Shown piece by piece: positions 1 through 7,352 of a stretch of DNA of 10,820 nt. The stretch covers positions 1 to 10,820 of the forward strand of contig CAZYQC010000082.1 in assembly GCA_964649815.1 (NCBI GenBank). The letters are read 5' to 3'. The position numbers and the translations under genes were made by a program. A model generated the notes under the pieces. It was not told where the DNA came from, did not search any database, and saw only the letters and a list, made by a program, of their open reading frames with translations. The DNA is from G013214665 sp964649815. GTDB taxonomy: Bacteria > Pseudomonadota > Alphaproteobacteria > Rhodobacterales > Rhodobacteraceae. The stretch's first letter is position 1, and the number at the start of each line of letters is the position of its first letter.

Positions 1-136
1 TCCCAAAGACTTGGCCTGTATAGCGATCTCTATATGCCATAGCCTTGGTGTCGCGCAAACCTCTGATTTGCCTTTCGCAAGCTTTGTTTCGCGTTCTGGT
101 GTGTGCGCTCTGGTTGTGGCGAAACCAGACCGTGCA
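1..136. other. Intergenic stretch downstream of nrtS with two small hairpins
   Basis: I see no convincing gene here. Two inverted repeats are visible: GCAAA (55-59) with TTTGC (67-71) around a 7-base loop, and the longer 109-129 repeat listed separately. Frame 1 is open from the window edge to a TAG at 40-42 (13 codons). This could be the tail of a plus-strand gene converging on nrtS, but 13 codons are too few to judge. Other open frames here run across nrtS in another frame and look like shadows. Confidence 0.5.
109..129 (-). terminator. Hairpin just past nrtS, possible terminator or 3' stabiliser
   Basis: TCTGGTT (109-115) and AACCAGA (123-129) form a perfect 7 bp stem with a 7-base loop. 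It begins 8 bases after the nrtS stop codon in the direction of transcription. No U-tract follows on the minus strand, so it is not a textbook intrinsic terminator. Its position at the end of the minus-strand gene run makes a role in ending or protecting the transcript likely. Confidence 0.4.
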
Positions 137-382
137 TTATACCGCCGGTTGCAGTGCTTTTTCTCGCATCGCCATCACGGCGGAATAGGTGGAAACGCAA
201 TAGGGCACGGCATAGGTCAGGGCGCATTTGAGGGCCGTTATCCAGGAGCCTGAGTTCATCATAATCGTGTCGCTGTGATTGATGATGATCAGGATGGTAC
301 CGACGATCGCCGAGATTTTTGCGGCGCGGCGCATGACGGATTTTTGCAAGGCGAGGTCGAGAAAAGTTGGGTCTTTTGCCAT
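137..382 (-). CDS. nrtS: NrtS-type small nitrate/nitrite transporter
   Basis: This 81-residue membrane protein resembles the NrtS family, small proteins linked to nitrate/nitrite uptake in cyanobacteria and widespread in marine bacteria. Two hydrophobic segments are visible, at about residues 21-36 (isoleucine-rich, SAIVGTILIIINHSD) and 49-71 (TYAVPYCVSTYSAV). The asparagine-histidine-aspartate end of helix 1 and the PYCVSTY motif of helix 2 fit what I recall of the family. Such short proteins probably act as oligomers in the inner membrane. The start is the ATG at 382, with an AAAGG-type ribosome site about 10 bases upstream. It lies 115 bp beyond the methyltransferase on the same strand and may be the last gene of that transcript. 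I infer the function from sequence resemblance only; I see no nitrate-responsive regulator site. Confidence 0.75.
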   Translation of the reverse strand: MAKDPTFLDLALQKSVMRRAAKISAIVGTILIIINHSDTIMMNSGSWITALKCALTYAVPYCVSTYSAVMAMREKALQPAV

Positions 383-497
383 TGCAGGAGGCCTTTCGTC
401 GCGCGGTTTTGGCGAAAATTGAGCCTTTCGGGCCAGGCGGCAAGGGCGGGTGCGTTCACAATCGCTTGCAGGGCCTGCGACCGGCGTTTGGGGCAGG

Positions 498-1328
498 CTA
501 GGGCGCGATTGCGGTATAGAGGTTGATCACAGCGGGCAGGCGCAGGCCTTGGGGCGTCTCGAACGGGGACAGCGCCTCCATCACCGCGGCGTGGACGGCG
601 TCTATCTGGTCGGCATCCGCGTCGAAATGGCGGATGGCGCCTGCGGGTGGGCCGATCAAAAGGCAAAGGTGGGCGACGTCGGCGAGGCTGCCGGAGGGCT
701 GCAGATGCAGAGGCACGGGATCGCAGGCGATCTCTGTCAGGCCAGCCGCAGAAAGCATCGGAATGATCCGCTCGGGGTCTTCCATCGCAAAGGGGCCGGG
801 CAGGGTGCGATCAGCCTTGGGCATTTTGCCCAAAACGGACTGGGCCGCTTGGGCAGGCGCCATAAAATAAGGGTTCTGCGGAGGAGGCGCCCAGGTGGCG
901 AACGTCAATTGCGCACCGGGTTTGAGCGCCCGGCGGATATGCGTAAAGGCGCCGGTCGTGTCGGCAAAGAACATCACGCCAAAGCGCGAGATCATGGCGT
1001 CATACGGTCCGCCAAGATCGTCAGCCGCAGCATCCGCTTCGCGCACAGAGATATGCGCGTAATCCGCTGTTCTGTCCTTCGCCAATTCCAGCAAAGATGC
1101 TGAAATATCAACGCCTTCGACGTGACCGTTCACGCCAACATGGGTGGCCGCTGCCAACAGGGACGCGCCTGTGCCACAGCCAATATCGAGAACCGATTGG
1201 CCAGGGCGCAGCTGTGCACGCTCCAGCACCAAATCCAACACCGGGCCAAGGTTCTGGTCCATCGCCTCTTGCTGTGACACCCAGCTTGTCTGCGCGGTCC
1301 AATAATCCTTTTGCTCTGCGTTGCTCAT
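498..1328 (-). CDS. Class I SAM-dependent methyltransferase, substrate unknown
   Basis: This 276-residue Rossmann-fold methyltransferase resembles the UbiE/small-molecule group. Motif I, the SAM-binding loop VLDIGCGTG, lies at residues 46-54. The acidic end of strand 2, GVDIS, is at 72-76, followed by a motif around ISRFGVMFF at 113-121 and the post-motif segment LKPGAQLTFATW at 135-146. The C-terminal 120 residues are family-variable and probably form the substrate lid. I chose the ATG at 1326-1328, not an upstream in-frame start: it overlaps the stop of the preceding gene as ATGA, and the upstream extension is arginine-rich and is a shadow of the neighbour's coding sequence. The overlap suggests translational coupling with the corrinoid-activator gene, hinting at a related job in methyl-group metabolism. 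The substrate cannot be read from the sequence. Confidence 0.85.
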   Translation of the reverse strand: MSNAEQKDYWTAQTSWVSQQEAMDQNLGPVLDLVLERAQLRPGQSVLDIGCGTGASLLAAATHVGVNGHVEGVDISASLLELAKDRTADYAHISVREADAAADDLGGPYDAMISRFGVMFFADTTGAFTHIRRALKPGAQLTFATWAPPPQNPYFMAPAQAAQSVLGKMPKADRTLPGPFAMEDPERIIPMLSAAGLTEIACDPVPLHLQPSGSLADVAHLCLLIGPPAGAIRHFDADADQIDAVHAAVMEALSPFETPQGLRLPAVINLYTAIAP

Positions 1329-3370
1329 GCGCGGCGTCTCCGTCTGCGGCCGCCTTGTGCCGCGTCGCCGCCGCCTGTGTTGAACGACACCGCTGGCAAG
1401 TCGACGACCGAGTTCAGGATCGGGAATGGGTCGACAGAGTTGGGAATGGCAGAGGCGTTGACGAAATGCTCTTGGAATTTGGGCTCGATCGCTGTTTCTA
1501 CCTTGGTGATCTGGTGCACGGTTTGCTCGATCTCGGCACGTGCCTCGATGTTGCAAAGTGCTATGCGCGCGCCCGTGCCAGCGGCGTTCCCGGCCGATGT
1601 GACCTTGGCCAAAGGCGCATCTGGGATCATGCCCAACACCATCGCATGTTTGGTCGAGATATGCGCTCCGAAGGCGCCAGCGAGCACGACACGGTCCACG
1701 TGATCGGTGCCCATTTCGTCCATCAACAGGCGGGCGCCGGCATAGAGGGCCGATTTGGCAAGCTGGATCGCGCGAATGTCGCCTTGGGTGACGGTGATCA
1801 CCGGGCCGCCATCAGCGGAGGCATCGTGGATCAGGTAGGCATGCGTACGCCCCTCGGCCACGCAGCGCGATGTGCCGGTCTGGTCAGGCCCGCCAATGAG
1901 GCCGGAGGCGTCCAAAAGACCGGCAATCCGCATTTCGGCCACAGCCTCGATAATGCCAGAGCCACAGATGCCCGTGATGCCTGTGGCCGCAGTCGCCTCG
2001 GCAAAGCCCTCGTCGTCTGACCACAGATCAGAGCCGATCACGCGGAAACGTGGTTCTTTGGTGACGGGATCAATTTCGATCCGCTCAATCGCGCCAGGTG
2101 CGGCACGCTGGCCCGAACTGATTTGCGCGCCTTCAAACGCGGGGCCTGTGGGCGAGGAACAGGCCAAGACCCGGCTTTTGTCGCCCAGCAGGATTTCCGC
2201 ATTGGTGCCGACGTCCACCACAAGAACCAGATCTTCGGATTTGTTGGGCGCCTCGGACAGGGCCACAGCCGCAGCATCGGCGCCGACATGGCCCGCGATA
2301 CACGGCAACAGGAAGATGCGCGCAGCGGCGTTCATCGTGGACAGATCAAGCTCGGCCGCGTCAAGAGACAGGCTGTTTGAGGTGGCAAGCGCAAATGGCG
2401 CCTGACCAAGCTCGACCGGATCAAGGCCAAGCAGCAGATGGTGCATCACCGGGTTACAAACGAAGACCGCCTCGACGATCAGACGCGGGTCAATCTCGGC
2501 CTCTTCTGCGATAGCGGTGGTCAGATCGTTGATAGCCGCGCGCACGGCTTGCGTCATTTCTGCATCGCCACCGGGGTTCATCATGGCATAGCTCACACGG
2601 CTCATGAGGTCTTCGCCAAAGCGGATTTGCGGGTTCATAATCCCCGAAGACGCTTTGACATCGCCGGTCACGAGATCGCACAGATGCGCCGCAACGGTGG
2701 TGGAGCCAAGGTCAATGGCCAGACCATAGAGCCCGCCTTCGTGCAGACCGGGCCAGATGTCGATAACCCGGTGCCCACTGTCATTGTGGCCCTTGTGCAG
2801 CGCAACAGTCACTTGCCATTTGCCTTTGCGCAGCGTCGGCTGCAAGCGCGACAGCACTGACAGCGGAGCCGAGATATCTTTGATGTTCCACTGATTTTCC
2901 AAGGCCTTAGCGAGCCTTTCTAAATCGCCTGTCGGCTCGTGCATGTCAGGTTCCTGGACGTCGACAAAGTAGAGCCGCGTCGCGGGATCCATCGTGATGT
3001 CACGCGCCGTCGCAGCCTTGCGCACAACCTGACGGTGGACTTGGCTTTCAGGCGGGACGTCGATCACCACGTCGGATTGGATGGTGGCCTGGCACCCCAA
3101 ACGCCGACCAGCTTTCAGCCCGCGTTTCTCGTCATAGCGCGCCTCAACAGCGTTCCAGGCGCTTAGCGCGTCATCGGCGACTGTGACGCCGTGTTTGGGA
3201 AACGCGCCAAAAGACGGCTGGATCTGACATTTGGAGCATATGCCGCGCCCGCCGCAGACCGAATCCAAGTCCACACCCAATTGGCGTGCGGCGGTCAAAA
3301 CCGGCGTGCCTGCGGGGACATGCCCGCGTTTGCCGGACGGGGTAAAAATGACGAGTGGATCTTGGCTCAT
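1325..3370 (-). CDS. RACo-like corrinoid activation protein (2Fe-2S + ASKHA ATPase)
   Basis: This 681-residue protein has the layout of the reductive activators of corrinoid-dependent methyltransferases. These use ATP and an N-terminal ferredoxin-like cluster to return inactive Co(II) corrinoid proteins to Co(I). Four cluster cysteines are visible at 39, 45, 48 (C-x5-C-x2-C, DSVCGGRGICSKC) and 93 (RRLGC). A linker precedes the ASKHA ATPase part, which shows AIDLGSTT (218-225), VVDVGTNAEILLG (384-396), GICGSGIIE (467-475) and VLAGAFGAHI (562-571). The C terminus carries a glycine-rich stretch and six consecutive arginines (675-680). I prefer the ATG at 3368-3370, which has GGGA six bases upstream, over an in-frame GTG four codons earlier. 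In this bacterial group such proteins usually serve MttB-type demethylation systems for quaternary or methylated amines, which is an inference here since no corrinoid protein or methyltransferase partner is in the window. The gene overlaps the downstream SAM methyltransferase by 4 bp. Confidence 0.88.
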   Translation of the reverse strand: MSQDPLVIFTPSGKRGHVPAGTPVLTAARQLGVDLDSVCGGRGICSKCQIQPSFGAFPKHGVTVADDALSAWNAVEARYDEKRGLKAGRRLGCQATIQSDVVIDVPPESQVHRQVVRKAATARDITMDPATRLYFVDVQEPDMHEPTGDLERLAKALENQWNIKDISAPLSVLSRLQPTLRKGKWQVTVALHKGHNDSGHRVIDIWPGLHEGGLYGLAIDLGSTTVAAHLCDLVTGDVKASSGIMNPQIRFGEDLMSRVSYAMMNPGGDAEMTQAVRAAINDLTTAIAEEAEIDPRLIVEAVFVCNPVMHHLLLGLDPVELGQAPFALATSNSLSLDAAELDLSTMNAAARIFLLPCIAGHVGADAAAVALSEAPNKSEDLVLVVDVGTNAEILLGDKSRVLACSSPTGPAFEGAQISSGQRAAPGAIERIEIDPVTKEPRFRVIGSDLWSDDEGFAEATAATGITGICGSGIIEAVAEMRIAGLLDASGLIGGPDQTGTSRCVAEGRTHAYLIHDASADGGPVITVTQGDIRAIQLAKSALYAGARLLMDEMGTDHVDRVVLAGAFGAHISTKHAMVLGMIPDAPLAKVTSAGNAAGTGARIALCNIEARAEIEQTVHQITKVETAIEPKFQEHFVNASAIPNSVDPFPILNSVVDLPAVSFNTGGGDAAQGGRRRRRRA

Positions 3371-3554
3371 GATCAATCCCACAGTTTTTGATTTTTGCGC
3401 AACATAGCCGTCTAAACGGCCCGAGAAAGGCGCATCGCGTCCGAATTTAGAATGTTCGCGTCATTTCCAGAGATTTGCTGCAGAATTTGCCGTCAAAACT
3501 CCGCAGAGGCAGCAAACTCTGTTTTGGTTTAGCTTCGTCAGATATAGTTTTGAT
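3371..3554 (-). promoter_or_regulatory. Leader/promoter region of the corrinoid-activator gene with inverted repeats
   Basis: This 184 bp gap lies between the ureohydrolase stop and the activator start and has no gene. It is AT-richer than its surroundings. It holds a perfect short hairpin, GCCGT (3407-3411) with ACGGC (3416-3420) around a CTAA loop, 36 bases ahead of the start codon. A wider inverted repeat, TTTGCTGC (3474-3481) with GCAGCAAA (3509-3516), extends imperfectly on both sides. Either could be a regulator site, an attenuator or the ureohydrolase terminator. A TTGACG hexamer on the minus strand is a possible -35 element, but I see no convincing -10 at proper spacing. I see no cobalamin-riboswitch signature. 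Confidence 0.4.
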
Positions 3555-4511
3555 TTATCTGAAATTTCTTGCGTGAAAGATGAATCCCAGGAAATTCAGC
3601 AGGATTTGCGCCGCAAGGGTCGCGGTAGAGCCGGTCGGGTCATAATCCGGCGCCACTTCGACAAGGTCGATGCCGATGATCTCATGCGTCTGCGCGGCGA
3701 TCTGCAACATCTCGAGAACGTCGTAATAGAGAAAGCCGCCGTGGCTGGGCGTGCCGGTTCCGGGGGCGATGGACGGGCAAAAGGCATCAATGTCGATTGT
3801 GACATAGAGGGGCGCGCCTTTGGGGATGCGCGCGATAACGCCGTCTGGGCCCAAAGCGCGGGCCTGGCGCACCGACAAGATGTTAGAGCCCATGCGGCGC
3901 GCATCTTCATAGCCTTCACGCGCAGTGGACGACACATTGCGAATACCGACTTGGGTTAGGCCGGTCACATAGTCTTTCTCGGCGGCGCGGCGCATGGGGT
4001 TGCCATGTCCAAACCGGACGCCGTGACGTTCGTCCACAAAGTCGAGATGCGCGTCGATTTGCAGAATGTGAAAGGGCTTGGCCCCGTCAAAGGCGTTTAT
4101 GCAAGGAATGTTGACCGAGTGATCGCCCCCGATAACAACCGGTAAGGCGCCCGCAGCCCTGGCGGCGCGCACGCCTGCTTCGATGTTGGCATGGCTCTTG
4201 ATGGTGTCGGTATGCACAATGTCGGCGTCACCCATATCGGCAATGCGGACAGAGGCTGGCAAATAGGTGGCGTCGTCTTCGTGGTCATAGGCACCCGCAT
4301 GCCCGAAACTGAACAAGGTCGAGGCTTCGCGAACAGCGCGGGGGCCAAACCGCGCGCCCGAGCGGTATTGCGTTCCAAAATCGAATGGCGCGCCCAGCAC
4401 AGCCACATCCGCCTGCAACGCGCTCCAATCCGGGACATAGGGCGCTTTTGCGAATGTGGCTATGCCGACGAATGGCAAATTCAGGCGACCGGAATCGTAG
4501 TCGTTGGGCAT
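3555..4511 (-). CDS. speB: Agmatinase/arginase-family ureohydrolase
   Basis: This 318-residue enzyme belongs to the binuclear-manganese ureohydrolases, which cleave guanidino compounds to urea plus an amine. Agmatinase makes putrescine from agmatine. All the expected metal ligands are visible: H131 in GGDHS, D153, H155 and D157 in DAHLD, and D240 and D242 in TIDIDAF. The SGARFGPRAVREAS motif (51-64), the GHG histidine (169) and the catalytic-region glutamate E285 in DLVEVAPDYD are present too. Length and N-terminal region (FVGIATFAKAPYV) match bacterial agmatinases. The start ATG at 4509-4511 has a strong AGGTGA six bases upstream. DAHLD, where classic agmatinases have DAHTD, and the following FVDERHGVRFGHGNPMRRA segment leave room for guanidinobutyrate, guanidinopropionate or a similar substrate. 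The gene diverges from guaB. Family assignment is firm; substrate is moderate. Confidence 0.88.
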   Translation of the reverse strand: MPNDYDSGRLNLPFVGIATFAKAPYVPDWSALQADVAVLGAPFDFGTQYRSGARFGPRAVREASTLFSFGHAGAYDHEDDATYLPASVRIADMGDADIVHTDTIKSHANIEAGVRAARAAGALPVVIGGDHSVNIPCINAFDGAKPFHILQIDAHLDFVDERHGVRFGHGNPMRRAAEKDYVTGLTQVGIRNVSSTAREGYEDARRMGSNILSVRQARALGPDGVIARIPKGAPLYVTIDIDAFCPSIAPGTGTPSHGGFLYYDVLEMLQIAAQTHEIIGIDLVEVAPDYDPTGSTATLAAQILLNFLGFIFHARNFR

Positions 4512-4640
4512 GTGCGCTCACCTTGTGCAATCTGCGGCGATCCTGCGCATCTCGCACCGGGGATGGCAACAGGTCTTTCCATTTGTGCGGATGCGTGAAA
4601 TAGGAGCGTGCCAACCGTTGCTCCGGAAATGAGGTTTGTC
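4512..4640. promoter_or_regulatory. Divergent promoter region between the ureohydrolase and guaB
   Basis: These 129 bp must hold the start signals of both divergent genes. No pair of sigma-70-like hexamers stands out on either strand. A perfect 5 bp stem, GGAGC (4603-4607) with GCTCC (4620-4624), sits just ahead of the guaB ribosome site and includes a second AGGAG-like sequence that is not at a useful distance from the guaB start. The true guaB ribosome site is the GAGG at 4631-4634, six bases before ATG. Confidence 0.5.
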
Positions 4641-6089
4641 ATGGAGATTCGCGAGGCGCTCACCTTCGATGATGTTTTGCTTGTACCTGCGGAATCGCAC
4701 GTTTTGCCGGCGACGGCTGACACGCGCACGCGGGTGACGCGATCAATCTCGATGAACATCCCCCTGCTGAGTTCTGCGATGGACACAGTGACCGAGGCCC
4801 GCATGGCCATCGCGATGGCGCAGGCCGGCGGCATTGGCGTCGTGCATCGCAATCTAAACACCGAAGAGCAATCGCGCGAAATTCGGCGTGTGAAGCGGTT
4901 TGAAAGCGGGATCGTCTACAATCCGATCACGCTCAGCCCCGATCAGACGCTGGCAGATGCCAAAGCCTTGATCGAGCGCTATAACTTCACCGGCTTTCCC
5001 GTGGTGGACGGGGCCGGGCGTGTTGTGGGCATCGTGACAAACCGCGACATGCGCTTTGCGACCTCGGATGACACGCCTGTGCATGTCATGATGACTTCAG
5101 AAAACCTCGCGATCCTGGAAGAGCCGGCCGACCGCGAAGAGGCGATCAGCCTGATGAAGGCGCGCCGGATCGAAAAGCTCTTGGTGACGGACAAAGACCG
5201 CAAATTGACAGGGCTTTTGACGTTAAAAGACAGCGAACAGGCCGTCGTAAACCCAACGGCGTGCAAGGATGACCTTGGGCGGTTGCGGGTGGCTGCGGCG
5301 TCAACGGTCGGAGATGCGGGGTTCGAACGCTCTGAGGCTTTGGTTGATGCGGGCGTCGACATGATCGTGATCGACACGGCGCATGGCCATTCGGCGAGCG
5401 TGGCAGAGGCTGTCAAACGCGCCAAGATGCTGTCGAACGAGGTGCAGGTCGTTGCGGGCAACGTGGCCACAGGCGAGGCCACGCGCGCTTTGATCGATGC
5501 GGGTGCTGATGCGATCAAAGTGGGCATTGGTCCGGGCTCCATTTGCACCACGCGGATGGTTGCGGGCGTTGGTGTGCCGCAGCTGACGGCCATCATGGAT
5601 TGCGCCAGCGCCGCGGGCGACGTGCCCGTGATCGCGGATGGCGGGATCAAGTTCTCGGGCGATTTTGCAAAAGCCATCGCCGCGGGCGCAAGTTGCGCAA
5701 TGGTGGGCAGCATGATTGCAGGCACCGATGAAAGCCCCGGCGAGGTGATTTTGTACCAAGGTCGCAGCTTTAAAGCCTATCGCGGCATGGGGTCGATGGG
5801 GGCGATGGCGCGCGGATCCGCGGATCGGTATTTCCAGAAAGACGCCGCCAGCGACAAGTTGGTGCCCGAAGGGATTGAGGGGCAGGTGCCGTACAAAGGG
5901 CCAGCGGGCACGGTTCTACATCAGCTCGTGGGCGGTTTGCGGGCCGCAATGGGCTATACCGGATGCGCAACCGTCGAAGAGATGCGGACCCAATGCCGCT
6001 TTGTGAAGATCACCGGCGCGGGGTTGAAGGAAAGCCACGTGCATGATGTGCAGATCACGCGCGAGAGTCCAAACTACAGAATAATGTGA
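4641..6089 (+). CDS. guaB: IMP dehydrogenase
   Basis: The 482-residue enzyme oxidises IMP to XMP with NAD+, the committed step of guanine nucleotide synthesis, in the cytosol. The sequence starts with MEIREALTFDDVLLVP, the usual start of the family in alphaproteobacteria. Two CBS domains lie roughly at 93-205 inside the TIM-barrel catalytic domain. The catalytic loop GIGPGSICTTR (295-305) holds the active-site cysteine C302. IADGGIKFSGD (331-341), YRGMGSMGAM (380-389) and the mobile-flap segment RGSADRYFQ (391-399) are also present. Length is normal. I chose the ATG at 4641 because GAGG stands six bases upstream and the protein then begins as in homologues; an in-frame GTG at 4608 adds 11 unlikely residues. 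It diverges from the ureohydrolase and is followed after 41 bp by an RNA methyltransferase on the same strand, probably on the same transcript. Confidence 0.98.
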   Translation: MEIREALTFDDVLLVPAESHVLPATADTRTRVTRSISMNIPLLSSAMDTVTEARMAIAMAQAGGIGVVHRNLNTEEQSREIRRVKRFESGIVYNPITLSPDQTLADAKALIERYNFTGFPVVDGAGRVVGIVTNRDMRFATSDDTPVHVMMTSENLAILEEPADREEAISLMKARRIEKLLVTDKDRKLTGLLTLKDSEQAVVNPTACKDDLGRLRVAAASTVGDAGFERSEALVDAGVDMIVIDTAHGHSASVAEAVKRAKMLSNEVQVVAGNVATGEATRALIDAGADAIKVGIGPGSICTTRMVAGVGVPQLTAIMDCASAAGDVPVIADGGIKFSGDFAKAIAAGASCAMVGSMIAGTDESPGEVILYQGRSFKAYRGMGSMGAMARGSADRYFQKDAASDKLVPEGIEGQVPYKGPAGTVLHQLVGGLRAAMGYTGCATVEEMRTQCRFVKITGAGLKESHVHDVQITRESPNYRIM

Positions 6090-6130
6090 CCTTTCATATG
6101 CTTGGGTTCGGTTCTTAAGGTGATATCGCA

Positions 6131-7291
6131 ATGACGCCTGGTGCCCGTGTTGCTGCCGCGATCGAGGTGATGGACGCCATTTCCAGTGGCGCAGCGGCCG
6201 AGGCGGCGCTCACCCGGTGGGCGCGGGCCAGCCGGTTTGCGGGATCGAAAGACCGGGCCGCTGTCCGGGATCTTGTGTTTGACGGCCTGCGCAATTGGCG
6301 CAGCGATGCGCTGCGTGGAGGGGGGACGTCAGGCCGATTGCGCATGCTGGGCCGCTTGCGAGCGCAATCGCTTGATCCTACAGCGTTTTTCTCGGGCATT
6401 GGCCATGCACCCGCGCCCTTGACCGACGCAGAAGCCGCAGGCGGACAAGACCCGGTCGAGGTTGGAGATCGCTGGAACCTGCCGGATTGGGCGGTCTCTA
6501 TGATGATCGACAGTTTGGGCGATGCGGCCGAGCGCACCGCCTTGCACTTGGCCGAACGTGCACCTGTGACGATCCGCGTGAACGCTGCGCGCAGCACCAT
6601 CGACAAGGTGCAGGCCGCATTAGTTGCGGACGATATTGTGGCCGAGCCCAATACCACAGCGCCATTTGCCCTCACCGTGACCCAGAATGCGCGCCGATTG
6701 CGCAACACGGCGGCCTTTGCTGACGGACTGTTTGAGTTTCAGGATGCGGCAAGCCAGGCGTTTGTGGCGGGGCTGCCGGATGCTGCGCGCGTGCTGGATT
6801 ATTGTGCCGGAGGCGGGGGCAAGGCGCTGGCGTTGGCTGCGCGCGGCATGGATGTGACGGCCCATGACATCGACAAAAAGCGGATGGCCGACCTGCCAGA
6901 GCGCGCGGCGCGGGCGGACGCGACTATACCTATGATTGCAGATCTTAATGCGGCTGACGTGGCAAAATTCGATATGATCGTGATCGATGCGCCCTGTTCC
7001 GGCAGTGGCACGTGGCGCCGCGCGCCAGAGGCCAAGTGGCGCACGTCTGAAACCCGCGTTCACGATCTGGCGGATATTCAATTTAATATACTGTCAGAAG
7101 CTGCTGAAATGGCCGGGAAATACTGTGTAATTGCATATGCCACATGCTCTGTCTTTCGCCTGGAAAACGAAGCTGTGGTCGAGCGGTTTTTGCAGGCACA
7201 TCCAGAGTGGCGCTGTGGTGTGTCACAGCGGTGGCCGGTCTCTGCGCTATGCGATGGTTTCTACACGGCACACTTGACGCGTCAGGATTAA
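6131..7291 (+). CDS. RsmB/NOP-family RNA cytosine-5 methyltransferase
   Basis: The 386-residue protein shows the class I SAM fold of RNA m5C methyltransferases, which modify rRNA or tRNA cytosines by a two-cysteine mechanism. The SAM loop VLDYCAGGGGKALALA is at 221-236 and the HDID acidic turn at 245-248. Motif IV DAPCSGSGTWRR (286-297) holds C289, and motif VI YATCSVFRLENEAVV (336-350) holds the presumed nucleophile C339. The N-terminal about 100 residues are helical and charged and resemble the shortened RNA-binding region of alphaproteobacterial members, not the full NusB-like domain of E. coli RsmB. Start ATG at 6131 follows AAGGTGA by seven bases. It lies 41 bp after guaB and ends 1 bp before a strong inverted repeat. 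The codons around 7074-7100 are locally AT-rich, without an obvious frameshift. The exact RNA target cannot be told. Confidence 0.9.
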   Translation: MTPGARVAAAIEVMDAISSGAAAEAALTRWARASRFAGSKDRAAVRDLVFDGLRNWRSDALRGGGTSGRLRMLGRLRAQSLDPTAFFSGIGHAPAPLTDAEAAGGQDPVEVGDRWNLPDWAVSMMIDSLGDAAERTALHLAERAPVTIRVNAARSTIDKVQAALVADDIVAEPNTTAPFALTVTQNARRLRNTAAFADGLFEFQDAASQAFVAGLPDAARVLDYCAGGGGKALALAARGMDVTAHDIDKKRMADLPERAARADATIPMIADLNAADVAKFDMIVIDAPCSGSGTWRRAPEAKWRTSETRVHDLADIQFNILSEAAEMAGKYCVIAYATCSVFRLENEAVVERFLQAHPEWRCGVSQRWPVSALCDGFYTAHLTRQD

Positions 7292-7292
7292 C

Positions 7293-7324
7293 CCCGCAAA
7301 ACAACCTAAGGGAGATTTTGCGGG
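7293..7324 (+). terminator. Hairpin directly after the RNA methyltransferase gene
   Basis: CCCGCAAAA (7293-7301) and TTTTGCGGG (7316-7324) form a perfect 9 bp stem with a 14-base loop, beginning 1 base after the TAA stop. There is no T-run after the stem, so as a plus-strand terminator it is incomplete; it may slow transcription, protect the 3' end, or act as a processing site between the guaB transcript and cckA. The loop contains AAGGGAGA, which looks like a ribosome site, but only a 12-codon TTG frame follows, so I do not call a gene. Confidence 0.5.
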
Positions 7325-7352
7325 ACGCTGCTCATCACAGGATCAACCGGCG

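Noticed and set aside
30..443. Open frame of 137 codons on the minus strand over nrtS
   Set aside because: It overlaps nrtS in another frame and has an arginine/histidine-rich sequence with no recognisable motif, whereas nrtS has clear family features.
1329..1556. N-terminal extension of the SAM methyltransferase to position 1556
   Set aside because: The extension is arginine-rich and is a shadow of the activator gene; the ATG at 1328 starts directly before the conserved methyltransferase sequence.
450..2020. Long plus-strand open frames (450-1103 and 1097-2020) antisense to the methyltransferase and activator genes
   Set aside because: They lie opposite well-recognised genes, their proteins resemble no family and are rich in arginine, glycine and histidine as expected for shadow frames of GC-rich DNA.
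3371..3554. Cobalamin riboswitch ahead of the corrinoid activator
   Set aside because: No B12-box-like sequence or multi-stem arrangement could be recognised in the leader.
4512..4640. Guanidine riboswitch ahead of the ureohydrolase gene
   Set aside because: I looked for paired hairpins with ACGR loops or a ykkC-like core on the minus strand. Only a 5 bp stem (4603-4624) was found, without the required loop.
4979..5759. Long minus-strand open frames opposite guaB (4979-5725 and 5301-5759)
   Set aside because: guaB is certain on the plus strand; these are low-complexity antisense shadows without a credible start region.
7074..7100. AT-rich patch with a TATACT hexamer inside the RNA methyltransferase gene, as an internal cckA promoter
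   Set aside because: No -35-like hexamer lies at 16-18 bp, and the reading frame through motif VI is intact, so it is simply unusual codon use.
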